Positions 45,859 through 57,143 of a stretch of DNA of 64,000 nucleotides are shown here, one piece after another. The notes below the pieces were generated by a model. It was given only the letters and a program-made list of their open reading frames with translations. It was not told where the DNA came from and did not search any database. How positions within the stretch are numbered: position 1 is the first letter of the stretch; each line of letters begins with the position of its first letter. The translations under genes were made by a program, and so were the position numbers. Origin of the DNA: Primulina eburnea. Its lineage: Eukaryota; Streptophyta; Magnoliopsida; Lamiales; Gesneriaceae. The stretch covers positions 124,001 through 188,000 of the forward strand of contig NW_027330987.1 in the NCBI RefSeq assembly GCF_022965805.1, read 5' to 3'.

Positions 45859-48800
45859 GGTTATCCTGCATATGTGTTGATAGACACAGGGGCATCTCAT
45901 ACATTCATATCTGAACATTTTTCATTGAGACATTCATTGCCTGTTGAGTCTTTGTCGACAGTAGTGTCTATAGCTTCTCCGTTGGGAAGTGGTTTGATAT
46001 CTGTGACTACTGTTAGACACTGTATGCTTCAGTTTGAGGGGCATGAGATTGATTTAGATTGTGTAGTACTTGGTTTAGCTGATTTTGACTGTATAGTTGG
46101 CATAGACATGTTGACCAAGTACAGGGCCACTGTAGATTGTTTCCACAAGAATGTCAGATTCAGACCCGACATGACAGATGAGTGGAAATTCTACGGCAAG
46201 GGTTCCAGATCTCGGATTCCCTTAGTATCTGCTCTAACTATGAGTAGATTGCTTCAGAGAGGAGCAGAAGGCTGTCTCGTATATTCAGTAGATCTACTGA
46301 AGTCGAGCCCAGCATTGGCAGATCTGCCAGTGGTTTGCGAGTTTGCAGATGTGTTCCCCGATGAGATTCCAGGGTTGCCTCCGGTTCGAGAGGTAGATTT
46401 TAGCATAGATCTTGTGCCAGGCAGTGTTCCTATCTCGAGAGCTCCGTATAGGATGGCACCGATAGAGCTGAAAGAGTTGAAAGCACAGTTGGAAGATCTT
46501 CTGTCCAAGGGATACATTAGACCGAGTGTATCACCTTGGGGTGCTCCGGTGATATTCGTTCGAAAGAAAGATGGTTCGATGCGACTGTGTATTGATTATA
46601 GGCAGTTGAACAAGGCAACAGTGAAGAACAAGTATCCTCTGCCTCGCATCGACGATTTGTTTGATCAGTTACATGGATCTTCTGTATACTCAAAGATTGA
46701 TTTGAGATCAGGGTATCATCAGCTCCGAGTTAGAGACGTTGATATTCCGAAGACTGCATTCCGAACCAGGTATGGACATTACGAGTTTATTGTTATGCCT
46801 TTTGGTTTGACGAATGCACCAGCGGTATTTATGAGTTTGATGAACCGCATTTTTCAGAGATCTTTAGATGATTTTGTGATTGTGTTCATTGATGATATTT
46901 TGGTATATTCGAAGAGTCTGACTGAGCGTGCATATCATCTGAGAATTGTATTGAGACTTTGAGGAAAGAACAGTTATACGCCAAACTGTCCAAGTGCGAA
47001 TTCTGGCTGAAACAGGTCGTCTTTTTGGGTCACATTATATCTGGAGATGGTATTGCGGTAGATCCGAGTAAAGTTGAGGCTGTTATCAGTTGGCCGAGAC
47101 CGACTTCTATGCCTGAGATACGCAGTTTCATGGGTCTAGCCGGGTATTATCGTCGTTTTATACGAGATTTCTCCAGTATAGCGAAGCCTATCACCCAGTT
47201 GACACAGAAGAACATGCCATTTGTGTGGTCCGAAGATTGTGAAGCCAGTTTTGTAGAATTGAAGAAGAGGCTGACTAGTGCGCCTGTCTTGACGATTCCT
47301 TCAGGCACAGGTGAGTTCGTTGTATATTGTGACGCATCTCACAGAGGGCTAGGATTTGTTCTTATGTAGCGAGGGCACGTGATAGCGTACGCCTCCAGAC
47401 AGCTGAAGCCGCACGAGACTCGTTACCCGATTCATGATCTTGAATTGGCGGCGATTGTCTTTGCCTTGAAGATCTGGCGCCATTATCTGTATGGCGAGAC
47501 ATTTGAGATCTATTCCGATCATAAGAGCTTGAAGTATCTCTTTTCTCAGTCAGAGTTGAATATGAGACAGCGACGATGGCTTGATCTGTTGAAAGATTTT
47601 GATTGCGAGATCAAATACTATCCACGGAAGTCGAATGCAGCGGCAGACGCCTTGAGTCGAAAGGTATGTGCTCTTTCCTTGTCGACTGTAGGTGTATCGA
47701 ATTTAGTAGAGGATTGTTGTTTGTCTGGGTTGACATTTGATACATGGAGTAGACCGTTGCGACTTGCTACGATTCAGATTGAGCCAGATCTGATTTTGAG
47801 GATCAAAGAAGCACAAAGAACTGATCCGAGTGTTCAGAGATCGATTGATATGGTCAGAGCTGGTCACATATCAGAGTATCAGGTTAGAGATTTTGTTCTG
47901 TATGTGAATAACCGTCTAGTAGTGCCAAAAGTTTCAGATTTGAGACGACAGATCATGTCAGAAGCACACTGTAGCCGGTTCAGCATTCATCCTGGTGGCA
48001 GGAAGATGTACAATGACTTGAAGACGCAATTCTGGTGGAAGCAGATGAAGACAGACATTGCAGAATTTGTGTTTAAATATTTGAATTGCCAGCAGGTGAA
48101 GGCAGAAAGAAAGAAGCCCGGAGGTTTACTTCAGAGTTTGTCTGTTCCTGAGTAGAAATGGGACCACATTTCCATGGATTTCGTGACGAAGTTACCTCGA
48201 TCTTCGCGGGGCTGTGACGCGATTTGGGTTGTGATAGACAGAGTGACCAAATCAGCGTGCTTTATTCCGTACAGAATGACCTATCGACACGATCAGATGG
48301 CAGAGTTGTATGTCAGAGAGGTCGTCAGATTGCACGGTGTGCCGAAGTCGATCGTATCAGATCGTGATCCACGATTCACTTCTCACTTTTGGCACAGTTT
48401 GCAGCAGGCTTTGGGTACGACATTACACCTGAGCACTGCTTATCATCCTCAGACAGACGGACAGTCAGAGCGGACTATCCAGACTTTAGAAGATATGCTG
48501 AGAGCTGTAGTACTAGACTTTGGTACTGGTTGGCAAGATTCATTGCCGTTGTGTGAGTTTTAATACAACAACAGCTATCAGACTAGCATTGAGATGGCAC
48601 CGTTCGAAGCTTTATACGGAAAGAAGTGCAGATCTCCGTTGTACTGGGATGATATCTCTGAGGTACCAGAGTTGGGGCCTGATATGATTCGTGAGATGAC
48701 CGAGAAAGTGAAGATCATTCAGAAGCGAATGAGACAGCGCAGGATAGGCAAGCGAAGTACGCCAATGTCAGACGTAGACCGTTGGTATTTGAGCAGGGAG

Positions 48801-49212
48801 ACAGAGTATTTTTGAAGATTTCACCTTTCAGAGGCGTTGTCAGATTTGGCAAGCGTGGAAAGTTGTCTCCTAGATACGTCGGTCCGTATGAGATCCTTGA
48901 GAAGATTGGCGATCGAGCTTACAGACTTGCTCTTCCTCCTTCACTGTCCAGTATACATGATGTTTTTCATGTCTCGATGTTGCGTGATATATGCCAGATA
49001 GTTCTCATGTCATTCAGCCTGACGAAGCCGAGTTAGATCAGACTCTGAGCTATGTTGAAAGACCGATACAGATTCTTGATCGGAAAGAGAAACAGCTTAG
49101 GACTAAGACCATTCCGCTTGTAAAGGTTCAGTGGAGTCGTCATGGCATCGAGGAAGCAACCTGGGAGATAGAGTCTGAGATTAGACAGAAACATCCCGAG
49201 CTATTCATATGA
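45859..49212 (+). pseudogene. Pol of chromovirus C: protease, RT, RNase H, integrase, chromodomain
   Basis: Protease ([15 protein letters not shown]) and RT ([41 protein letters not shown]) are in one frame to ~46950. A frameshift there precedes the RT thumb. RNase H (YCDASHRGLGFVLM, then TAG 47367-47369, [12 protein letters not shown]) and the integrase HHCC ([10 protein letters not shown]) follow. Further stops are TAG at 48153-48155 and TAA at 48561-48563. The integrase core is otherwise complete ([34 protein letters not shown]). Frameshifts near 48750 and 48980 split the C-terminal domain and the chromodomain-like tail (YVERPIQILD, VKVQWSRHGIEEATWE). Confidence 0.9.
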
Positions 49213-49314
49213 TGTGAGTCTTCCTTTCAATTTTGATTATACTGTGTTGTATATACTTGCATGATTATTTGCTTACGAGTTCGAGGACGAACTCCTGTCT
49301 AAGAGGGGGAGAAA

Positions 49315-51066
49315 TGTAAGGCTCAAGAAGTAGCAGCTGTTATTAATGTGAAATTCACAAATTTGAGAATGCATGACATTTAAATCAGAATTGTGAAGTT
49401 TGGGCCAAAGCCAAACCGCACCCGCGGTACAGTAAGGACAGCACCCGTGGTGCATTGAGAAGAAATTGGTGGATTTGTGCGAAGCAAGACCGCACCCGCG
49501 GTGCAAGCAAGACCGCACCCGCGGTCCTGCAATGACCGCACCCGCGGTCATGGAATTTCAGGAAATGAAATGTTGCCGTGAGCACAGCGCACCCGCGGTG
49601 TTGCATGCGAAGTGCCACCTTTGAATTTTACGATGACACATGGCAGGTTGTATATATATTTGGCAATGACACTTCCCTTCTTCCCTTCCAGCAAGAAAGA
49701 ACCGAGACAAAGCCATAAAGTTCCTCAAGCTTTCTTCCTAGTAAACTTTGAATTGTGAAAGATCTAGCTACCCGATTTTAATTTCGAGGCCGGATTTGTG
49801 ATCCTAGCAACAAGAGCTAGCTAAGGATGTAAGTATTTCTTATTTCCAACATGGTTTGAAATTTAAGTGTTGGGGAAAATCAGATGTAATGGTTATTTTG
49901 TGTTCTTGAGATTATGAGCATCGTAGAAACGTAAACGGATCGAATTTCAGACGCCGTAAGTGATTATTTCGAAATTACAGCATGTATAGATTGAAGTGAT
50001 ACAGATTTTGAGTATTGTCCTATGTTTATGATGTTGTTTATGAGTTGAGTATGATGGAATAGACTATTATTGAGTTACCGGTATCGGAGAATTAAGCCGT
50101 TATGCCGTCGAATTTGTACCGAGTATGAGTATTGAATTGTACCAGACTTGTTTGAGTTGTGTTTTGATATAGCACAATTATACATTGCCATTTCAGATTG
50201 AATTGTCAGACTCGACATTCCGACTTCAAGATCTCGACATACATTGTGCGACGAAAGGTATAATTCATGTGGTCTTGGGATTGCACAACTCGATTCAGAT
50301 TTGATACGAGTTTCCCTAAATCACATACTAAATTGTTATTACATTTCATTATGTAATGCCTTGTTTATTGATTTATATTCGAGTTCTGAGATAGGAGATA
50401 TTGGCAGACTGGCCAAAACTAGACGTTTCGGTGTATCGACGCATAGTAGTAGATTTACTCTATGTGTAGAGCCTCGATACAGAGTTGACCGAAGTCTAGG
50501 AATAAGACGTACCGTCACCCCGAGTGGTAGGGTAGGTGACAGACCGTCTTATTCACACCGGGATCCCTAGATTAGAAATGAGTCGAGTCAAGATTTATAT
50601 GTTGAATACAGATTTGTATTCCTCTACATGTTTAGATTTTCATTCATGTACTTGATATATGCTATGCTTTTGTACATGATTATTACATTGCATGCATCCA
50701 TGTTTTATACTGGGATATGTTCTCACCGGAGTTATCCGGCTGTTTTCGTGTCTGTATGTGTGCATGGCAACAGGTGGGGCAGGATCTGGGTCACGAGGAA
50801 GATGAGAGATTGTTGATAGCGTGGAGATCTCGGGCGTTGCAGTTTACTAGTTGTTTGTACTAGACTTGTACCGAAACTTTTAAACACTAGTGTATGATTG
50901 TACAAAACAGACATGTATGTACGTTATGTTGTTTTTTTAATATAAAGACATGATATGCTTTAATTATACATTTGAATTAATGTTAAAAGCAAATTTTTGA
51001 CCCACATTTTCTAGCAAAGATCCAATTAAATCCCAAAAGAATTGAGTTAGAGCCCGGGTCCCCACA
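49315..51066 (+). repeat. 3' LTR of chromovirus C, 1752 bp
   Basis: Pairs with 42660-44433. It has six instead of seven palindromic units (49415-49599). The 22-bp difference is the only length change. Confidence 0.9.
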
Positions 51067-51840
51067 TTGGCTGCTCATAGGCCTTTTGTTCTTAAATTCC
51101 TTCTCCCTGCACTGGATATCAGTTTCAGCTCATATAGCTGCGCCCATCAGGTCCGAAAAATACGTTGGCTGATAGACTGCCAAAACCGAGTGGATTCTGC
51201 TGTTAAATCCCTTCTTGAAGCGATGAAATTTCAAAGCTTCATCCGCCATGTTGGTCGGAGCATAAGATCCAAGGGCATTGAACTGGGAGGTGTGTTCCAC
51301 CACTGACATGTCTAGAGCTTGATTGAAAATTTTAAACTCACTCAGTTTTTGCAATCTGACCTCGGCTGGATAATACTGTTTCAGGAAGGCTTCTCTAAAA
51401 CGCTGCCATGTGATTGGTCCTGCAGCTGTCATGGCTGGCGAGATAGTTTCCCACCACTGGCCTGCCTTATCCTCCAAGAAAGTCACTATCACGTCCACTT
51501 TCAGTGCCTCGAGGACTTCCAACAATCGTAGCTGAGTCTCCACACTTTTCAGCCAACTCTGGCTAACTTCAGGGTCTGTAGCGCCACTGAAAGTTGGACA
51601 CCTGTTCTTGCGCAGTGATTCATAATGGAACTTGATTCCGTGCTGAGGTGGAGGTGGTGGTGGTTGATTGGCGTTCGGGTTCACTAACCCTTGCAGTGTC
51701 GTCGCCACAATCGTGGCTATGGCCATCAGGTCTGCTTGGTTAAGACTGAACCCAAGTGGTGATCCGTTTTCTCCTTCGTTGGCATTGTTTTTGTTAGCAT
51801 AGCGGGGGTTGCGGTTTTGTCTTGGAGGTCTACCGGCCAT
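51067..51840 (-). pseudogene. Gag N-terminus of chromovirus A
   Basis: The ATG at 51840 (MAGRPPRQNRNPRYANKN) is followed by a Pro-rich segment and the gag core (CPTFSGATDPEVSQSWLKSVE, DKAGQWWETI, FLKQYYPAEVRLQKLSEF). The reading is open until it meets the insertion point of element C (TTGGC at 51067-51071), beyond which gag resumes at 42655. The sequence is intact but the gene is split by 8.4 kb. Confidence 0.85.
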
Positions 51841-52037
51841 TTACTACAATTTAAACGTCTCTAAGAATTTGTTTGTTCATAACGATAGGTTTGAATGACT
51901 AAATTATGCTGGAACAACTGAAATAAGAAAATAAACATAACTTTATTAATTTTGAATATCGAGGAACAACTGAATGGAAACAAATAATATTGAATGAAAA
52001 CAAATCGTACTGAATAACATAGAAACAATGATAAAAT
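51841..52037 (-). other. Untranslated gap upstream of chromovirus A gag
   Basis: 197 bp of AT-rich sequence. Together with 54112-54148 it forms a 234-bp gap between the upstream coiled-coil ORF and gag in the uninterrupted element. Confidence 0.5.
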
Positions 52038-54106
52038 TGTTAGAGTAGGTGCCCGTCGAGCCAAGTGTTGGCCGAGTGTTCGCAATGAAACTCTATGTAT
52101 AAGCAATCTTTATTTTAATAATATTTGAAATTATTATTATGGCACATCTTTATCTGTATACCCATGCTAGTTGCATAGATAAAGCCCTTGAATATACAAA
52201 TAGTAGAAAGAATATGAGATGTTCATATGATGAGTATCATGAAACTCATATTTGGAATACTGTATATTCTAAACCGTTCCTAGTCGATTCAGCCGTCACT
52301 AAGAAGGATAAAGGCCGCTCGAGTTAGAGACTAGTATCTGCGATGTGAGTACCATGTTTCATTGGTAGGGGACATTGTGATGTCCGAACATGCAGATAGG
52401 TGCTCCTTGTAGAGTGCACTGAACAACCCTCCATAAAAGGACTTTCCAAGTGGTTCTCACTTATCGAGTGGAAAAGTCCTGGTTTATGGTTGTACAGAAT
52501 TAGTCCTTATGACCCGAGACAACATTGAGACTCTATGTGCTAGCGTTTCACTTTGACTTGTTTACCGACTCTTATGGGGTCATCAGGTGGCAAGGTTGGG
52601 TGTTACGGCGAAACGTATAGGAGTCGATGCATTGTAGTCGGGGATTCACCGCTTACCTACGGGTATGGATATCCTATGTGTTTTTCATGTATGTGTGGAT
52701 TGAAATCTCTGATCAGAGTATGGTGGTAATTATGAAAGGAGTTTCATAGATTACACCATCGATGCAACCACGACATGACACATAGTATCGATTCATTGAC
52801 AACTCTCGATAGACCAATAGTTGTCGAATCGGTCGGGATATATGAGTTGAAGGGACCGTACTGTACGCTAACCATAATTGAATGGTTCTTGCAGGCACTA
52901 TCATGTGATACCTTGGGAATCACGTAAGCGATGCTGCTAGGCGTTTAACGTGATTGGTTGGGTACTATCAGACTTGAGTTCTGACGTTCTTATTATCAAG
53001 GAGTTGATAAGTAAGAATGGAGCAATTGGGGTATGCTCGAATAAGGACATGTTTAGTCCGAATCACATGGAGATGTGAACCCACGGCTAGTTGTATCAAT
53101 GAACCATTGAGGGCCACACAAGTACTAGCTCTGTAAAATCCCGATGAGAAGTAAAATAGTTCAATGTGTTGAACGGCTTATAAATGTGTTTATAAGCGTA
53201 AAGAAAAATAGAAGTATGACTTCTATGAGAGAAATATAAATTTTAATTTATGGAAGTGTTCCTAAGATTAAAATTTGGCCAAGTAAATAATGTAGTTGAA
53301 AATTGTGATTTTCATAAACATTATTGTGGACTAAATTAAATTAATTCAAGTGTTGAATTAATTAAACACTAGTGGACCTAGTAGAGTCCAAATAATTAAA
53401 TATAATTCAAGTGTTGAATTAATAATATTGAGTCTTGTAGAGCTCAATTAAAATAATTATTTAACTAGTGGGACTTGAATAAATTCAAGTAGTATTTAAT
53501 TAATCTCAAATGTGTTTGAGATAATTAAAATTTAGTCTATGGTTTTTAATGTGTTAAAAACCATATAATATATGTGAGACATGCTAGGGTTTGCATGCTT
53601 GGGAGGTGAAGAGACTTTGAATACTTTTTAATAAAATAATGCATGGCATGGGGATCAACTTTTTCCACTTTTCCCACACCCAAGTCTAGACTTCACTCCC
53701 TCATTTCTTACCTCTCACCTTGGCCGAAATTTTCTTCTTTTCTCTCCCAAAAATTCTTCTCTCTTTTGTTCTTCAAGTGTTGGAGAATAAAAGATTTCTC
53801 ATTGAAAAATCTTCAAATATTTCTAGTGCAATATTTGAGGGGATTTGCATAGCTTGTGGTGGGCCTAATTTTGAAGGTGGAGGAGAGCTTGTAGATTGTC
53901 ATCCATTTCAAGAGCTTAGTTGCTTGACAACTAAGTTGGTGCCATCATCAACCTTGTGAGGTTGATAGGTAATTTCTTAAACATCCTATGTATGGTGTTT
54001 GTTTTGTAAATATTACATAAAAATCTTGGTGGCCGAAAATCTTGCTTGAAAAATAAAATTTTTGACTTCCGTTGCGCTTCCGGCCACCGTAACCGGTCCG
54101 CTTTCA
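52038..54106 (+). mobile_element. Solo LTR, 2069 bp (probably Ty1/copia)
   Basis: TGTTAGAGTAGG to GGTCCGCTTTCA, flanked by a perfect AAAAT duplication (52033-52037 and 54107-54111). No coding domain or second LTR is present. The 3' part (53640-53960) has a pyrimidine-rich leader-like stretch. The middle (53330-53530) contains repeated GTGTTGAATTAAT-type AT-rich motifs. Orientation is inferred from leader-like sequence near the right end. Short open frames inside show no motif. Confidence 0.75.
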
Positions 54107-54148
54107 AAAATAACTCCTAATAATAAAAAAAAAGGTCACTAAGGCACT

Positions 54149-54820
54149 CTAGTCATCTATCTCTCCGTCGCCAACTGCTGCTATAGGCTCATCTATCTCT
54201 ATCAGCTCCTCCTCTTCCGGTTCCTCCTCTGGCTCTTCCTCTTGCAGTATCTCCACCATATGGGTGAGCTGGGCGTTTTCTTCCGTGAGCTGTGCCACTT
54301 GTGCCTTAAGTCCATGTATCTCCGTCTCAGCCACTTCCATCTCGTCATTCCAATGCTGCTGATACCGCAGATGGTATTGTTTCTTCTGCTTGATTTGGTC
54401 CTTTAGAGCTTCCACCTGTTGGGTCAGACGTTGGTTTACATACAAGAGGTTGTTCATGGCCTCACACGAATTCTCCAGCATCCTATTACCCTTGGCATTC
54501 TGATGTTTCTCTTCCTCCAGCTCCTTGCAATAACGCTCTGTATCCTCTCGTAATTTTCCATGCTGATACTTGCACTGTTCTATGACATCTCTTAGGTCCA
54601 TGTTATCACCTCTAACTAGATCACCCTGATAGATAGGCTGGTTAAGGAGGACACGAATCTCCTCTTTCTCAGCGGCTAAAGTCTCGACGTCCTTCTTTCT
54701 CTCACTCAATCTGGCTCTAAGTCGCTGAATCTGACGGGACTGATAGTGAAGAGCAAGCTCCTTTAAACGAATGGCAGCTTGGGCACGGGTGTGGGGTCGC
54801 ATGGGAGTAGATGGAGCCAT
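54149..54820 (-). CDS. ORF0 of chromovirus A: coiled-coil protein upstream of gag
   Basis: The minus-strand ATG at 54820 opens 223 codons (MAPSTPMRPHTRAQAAIRLKE) and is uninterrupted. After a short basic start, most of the protein is heptad-like and charged, with two long coiled-coil stretches (residues ~15-60 and ~90-195; e.g. RQIQRLRARLSERKKDVETL and ALKDQIKQKKQYHLRYQ). It ends in a strongly acidic tail (EEEPEEEPEEEELIEIDE). There is no Cys-rich knuckle or membrane segment. It lies between the 5' LTR (448 bp away) and gag (234 bp away once the solo LTR is removed). I do not recognise a family. Ogre/Tat elements carry an ORF upstream of gag, but this is a chromovirus. Function unknown. Confidence 0.65.
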   Translation of the reverse strand: MAPSTPMRPHTRAQAAIRLKELALHYQSRQIQRLRARLSERKKDVETLAAEKEEIRVLLNQPIYQGDLVRGDNMDLRDVIEQCKYQHGKLREDTERYCKELEEEKHQNAKGNRMLENSCEAMNNLLYVNQRLTQQVEALKDQIKQKKQYHLRYQQHWNDEMEVAETEIHGLKAQVAQLTEENAQLTHMVEILQEEEPEEEPEEEELIEIDEPIAAVGDGEIDD

Positions 54821-55250
54821 ATCCTGAAATCAAAAGGGAAATGCTCAGAATCAGAAAGAGATAATATAGAACAATGGACAGTATACAATATATATGAATA
54901 TTTCAAAAATTACATAAATATTTTTTTCCCAAAAATGGAAAGTTTGGAATTAGACATATGGGTTCGAAGCATATGTCGAGAGGATTCCAAAACAATCGAC
55001 AGAATCAAATTCGGAATTTCCTACGAGAAGTTATAGGGTCTACGAATATTTCTTAAAATGGTAGAAACCACGTTTCGGAGGCCTAAACGAAGGAATTTTG
55101 CGATTTCGACCCCTACCTCACGACAAAGTGGTGAAAATCGCTCATTGGGCCGTTTCGGAGGAGATAGCATCAGCCTTACTAAAAATCCCACCGATTTTTT
55201 TTTTGTACATTTTTTTTCTCATTTTCTCTAACAGGATTATGAGCCTGGCG
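54821..55250 (-). other. Leader of chromovirus A
   Basis: Noncoding, AT-rich sequence between the primer site and ORF0. A pyrimidine run lies near 55200 and nothing else is recognised. Confidence 0.5.
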
Positions 55251-55263
55251 GCTCGAATACCAC
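55251..55263 (-). other. Degenerate primer-binding site of chromovirus A
   Basis: The minus strand reads TGGTATTCGAGC five bases inside the LTR end. It resembles the iMet site TGGTATCAGAGC with two changes. Confidence 0.5.
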
Positions 55264-55268
55264 TTAAA

Positions 55269-56643
55269 TGTCATGCTCCGAGACTCAAGATTTACACCGA
55301 CGTTGTTTAATAATCACACAATCGAAACAACAAGTCTTTGTAGTACAGTGTAAATCGAAACCAGTTTATAAATCATAATTCAAATGAAATAAAGATTGTC
55401 TTTACAATACCGAAATCTCAAAAACGACAGAGTTTAATTGAGGAAACGTAAAATTAAATTAACAGTTCAACTTAATCTAAAATCTTGAAGTTTCGCGTTT
55501 ACCAGCCCCAAAACTGGTCTAATTCCTCCTCCTTGATTTCCTCCTCGGATTTCTCTGGGACACGTTGTAAGGGGGTGAGTATTTTGAGAAATACTCAGCA
55601 AGTGGGGGATATCGAACACAACATTAAAAGTTTTACAACATTTTCGAAAATAACTTATAAATTCAACATGCTTTTCATAATCGTAACATCATATTCGTAT
55701 CATAACAACACAGCGATTTTTCACCTTTAACGGTTTACTGACGTCAGTCCCTAAGTTTTAATCCTCTAAGGGAGCGAGACCATAAAACGGTTCTATCCCA
55801 CCGTTAAGGGCCATATGTTGAAATTCCACCCATTTTCAGAGAATCCTCACAGTGCCAAATGCAACATACCAAAACTTCATAAAATCGTATAGACAGGAGA
55901 TGTGCTCGACCGAATTTTAAAATTAAAAACCTAAAATTTCATATGCATAAAACCGAGATTTTTAATTTTAAAATCAAGTCCACTTACAGTGTTTGAATGC
56001 TGAAAAAACGTAGATGCTCGGCTTCGGGAAGTGGATCGTTTCTTGTGCCTGCTCAGACAGTGCTTCGGATTGATTTGTAGACTAACTTTTGGACGACTTT
56101 GTGGCAGATTTTGGGCTAGGACAAGTTTCTGGAATTTTCGAAATATTGCAGCTAGGGGGTCTCGAATTTATGGTGTGGGCATGGCTAGGGTTGATGCACT
56201 ATTTACAGTGGAAGATGATGTAGTTAAATATGGTGGCTAAATCATGCCAAAATTGCCTCAAATCTCACAATGTTTGACTCCAAATATCCTTTCCATTCTT
56301 GAAAATTCAGCTACCTAAGTTAAGAGATTTAGTTCTTGATCCCATTCCCTTTAATAAATTTCGAATTATGGTGGCTAGGTGTAGGGATTTGCTTCCAATT
56401 TCCTTGTGGTTTATTCTTGTATGTGATTGTATCTTTAGGCACCACAATCTTTATGCACAATAATATGTGAATTTTCGAAAATTGCTAAGTCCATGCATTG
56501 ATTCCTCTAGCCTTGGATGGTCCTTACCAATCTTGTATATCCCCTATATTTTCGAAAATATGCATGCCTTATTGTAGGTATTTTTGACTTGGTAACAAAG
56601 ATTCCAACAATTAATTATCTTCCCATATGTATATCTTATTTAA
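55269..56643 (-). repeat. 5' LTR of chromovirus A, truncated
   Basis: Matches 25542-26978 from its TG end but stops about 60 bp short (after CTTATTTAA), where sequence of element D's LTR begins. The lost part includes the outer TG/CA terminus and the target duplication. Confidence 0.85.
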
Positions 56644-56644
56644 C

Positions 56645-57143
56645 TCGAATTTTTATCTTCAAAATATGGTTTGTGTGTGTGTGTGTGTCGTGTATATTGA
56701 GTGAGTTTTGAGAGAGTGAGGCCTGAGTTATGAGTGCAAGGGGTAGGGTTTTTTGCATAATATATAGTTAATTAATCACTAATTAAGCTTAGGTCCATTA
56801 AGAAGGTTAATTACGTCCATTAGTGCTTAATTAAAATTTTAAAAATAATTTTGTTTAATAAGTTTGTGAATTTATTAGCCGGGTTTTCAAAACGTTTGTA
56901 TTTATGTTGAAAAACCAACACCGATAAAATTTACGTCCCGACGTATAAAATCACCTCATAACTCCTTATTTTCAAAAATAAAAAAAACATCAATCATATT
57001 TTAAATAATAAAAAACAATTATTTAATAAAAACATTTTCTATTTTTCAGCACTCGGTCTCCGTTCCTCGATCGCAACTCGAATAACCCTTAAAAATACGT
57101 TTTAATGCATGTAAGTAGAAAAACTACTAAAACATCATATAAT
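56645..57143 (-). repeat. LTR fragment of chromovirus D
   Basis: Corresponds to about 62105-62600 of the complete LTR, including the GT run and the AATTAATCACTAATTAA segment. It is truncated on both sides: fused to A's LTR on the left and to RNase H on the right. Confidence 0.8.

Larger units (their letters stand above)
42660..51066 (+). mobile_element. Chromovirus C (Ty3/gypsy), 8.4 kb
   Basis: The LTRs are 42660-44433 and 49315-51066, with target duplication TTGGC at 42655-42659 and 51067-51071. It has an iMet primer site (44438-44449), gag, pol with a chromodomain-like C-terminus, and a polypurine tract (AAGAGGGGGAGAAA, 49301-49314). It lies opposite to, and inside, the gag of chromovirus A. 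The LTRs differ at roughly 20 sites plus a 22-bp indel, so it is young, but pol carries four nonsense codons and three frameshifts. Confidence 0.92.
25542..56643 (-). mobile_element. Chromovirus A (Ty3/gypsy), split by three insertions
   Basis: The 3' LTR is at 25542-26978 and the truncated 5' LTR at 55269-56643. Its pieces are pol 26974-29837, protease/gag C-terminus 41997-42655, gag N-terminus 51067-51840 and an extra ORF at 54149-54820. Removing element B (29838-41996), element C (42660-51066) and a solo LTR (52038-54106), each with its target duplication, restores collinear coding order. The gag, DCGATHSF-type protease, [12 protein letters not shown] and a C-terminal chromodomain place it among chromoviruses (Tekay/Del-like). 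The left flank reads GGTCA, but the right end was lost by a deletion into element D, so no duplication can be checked. Confidence 0.88.
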
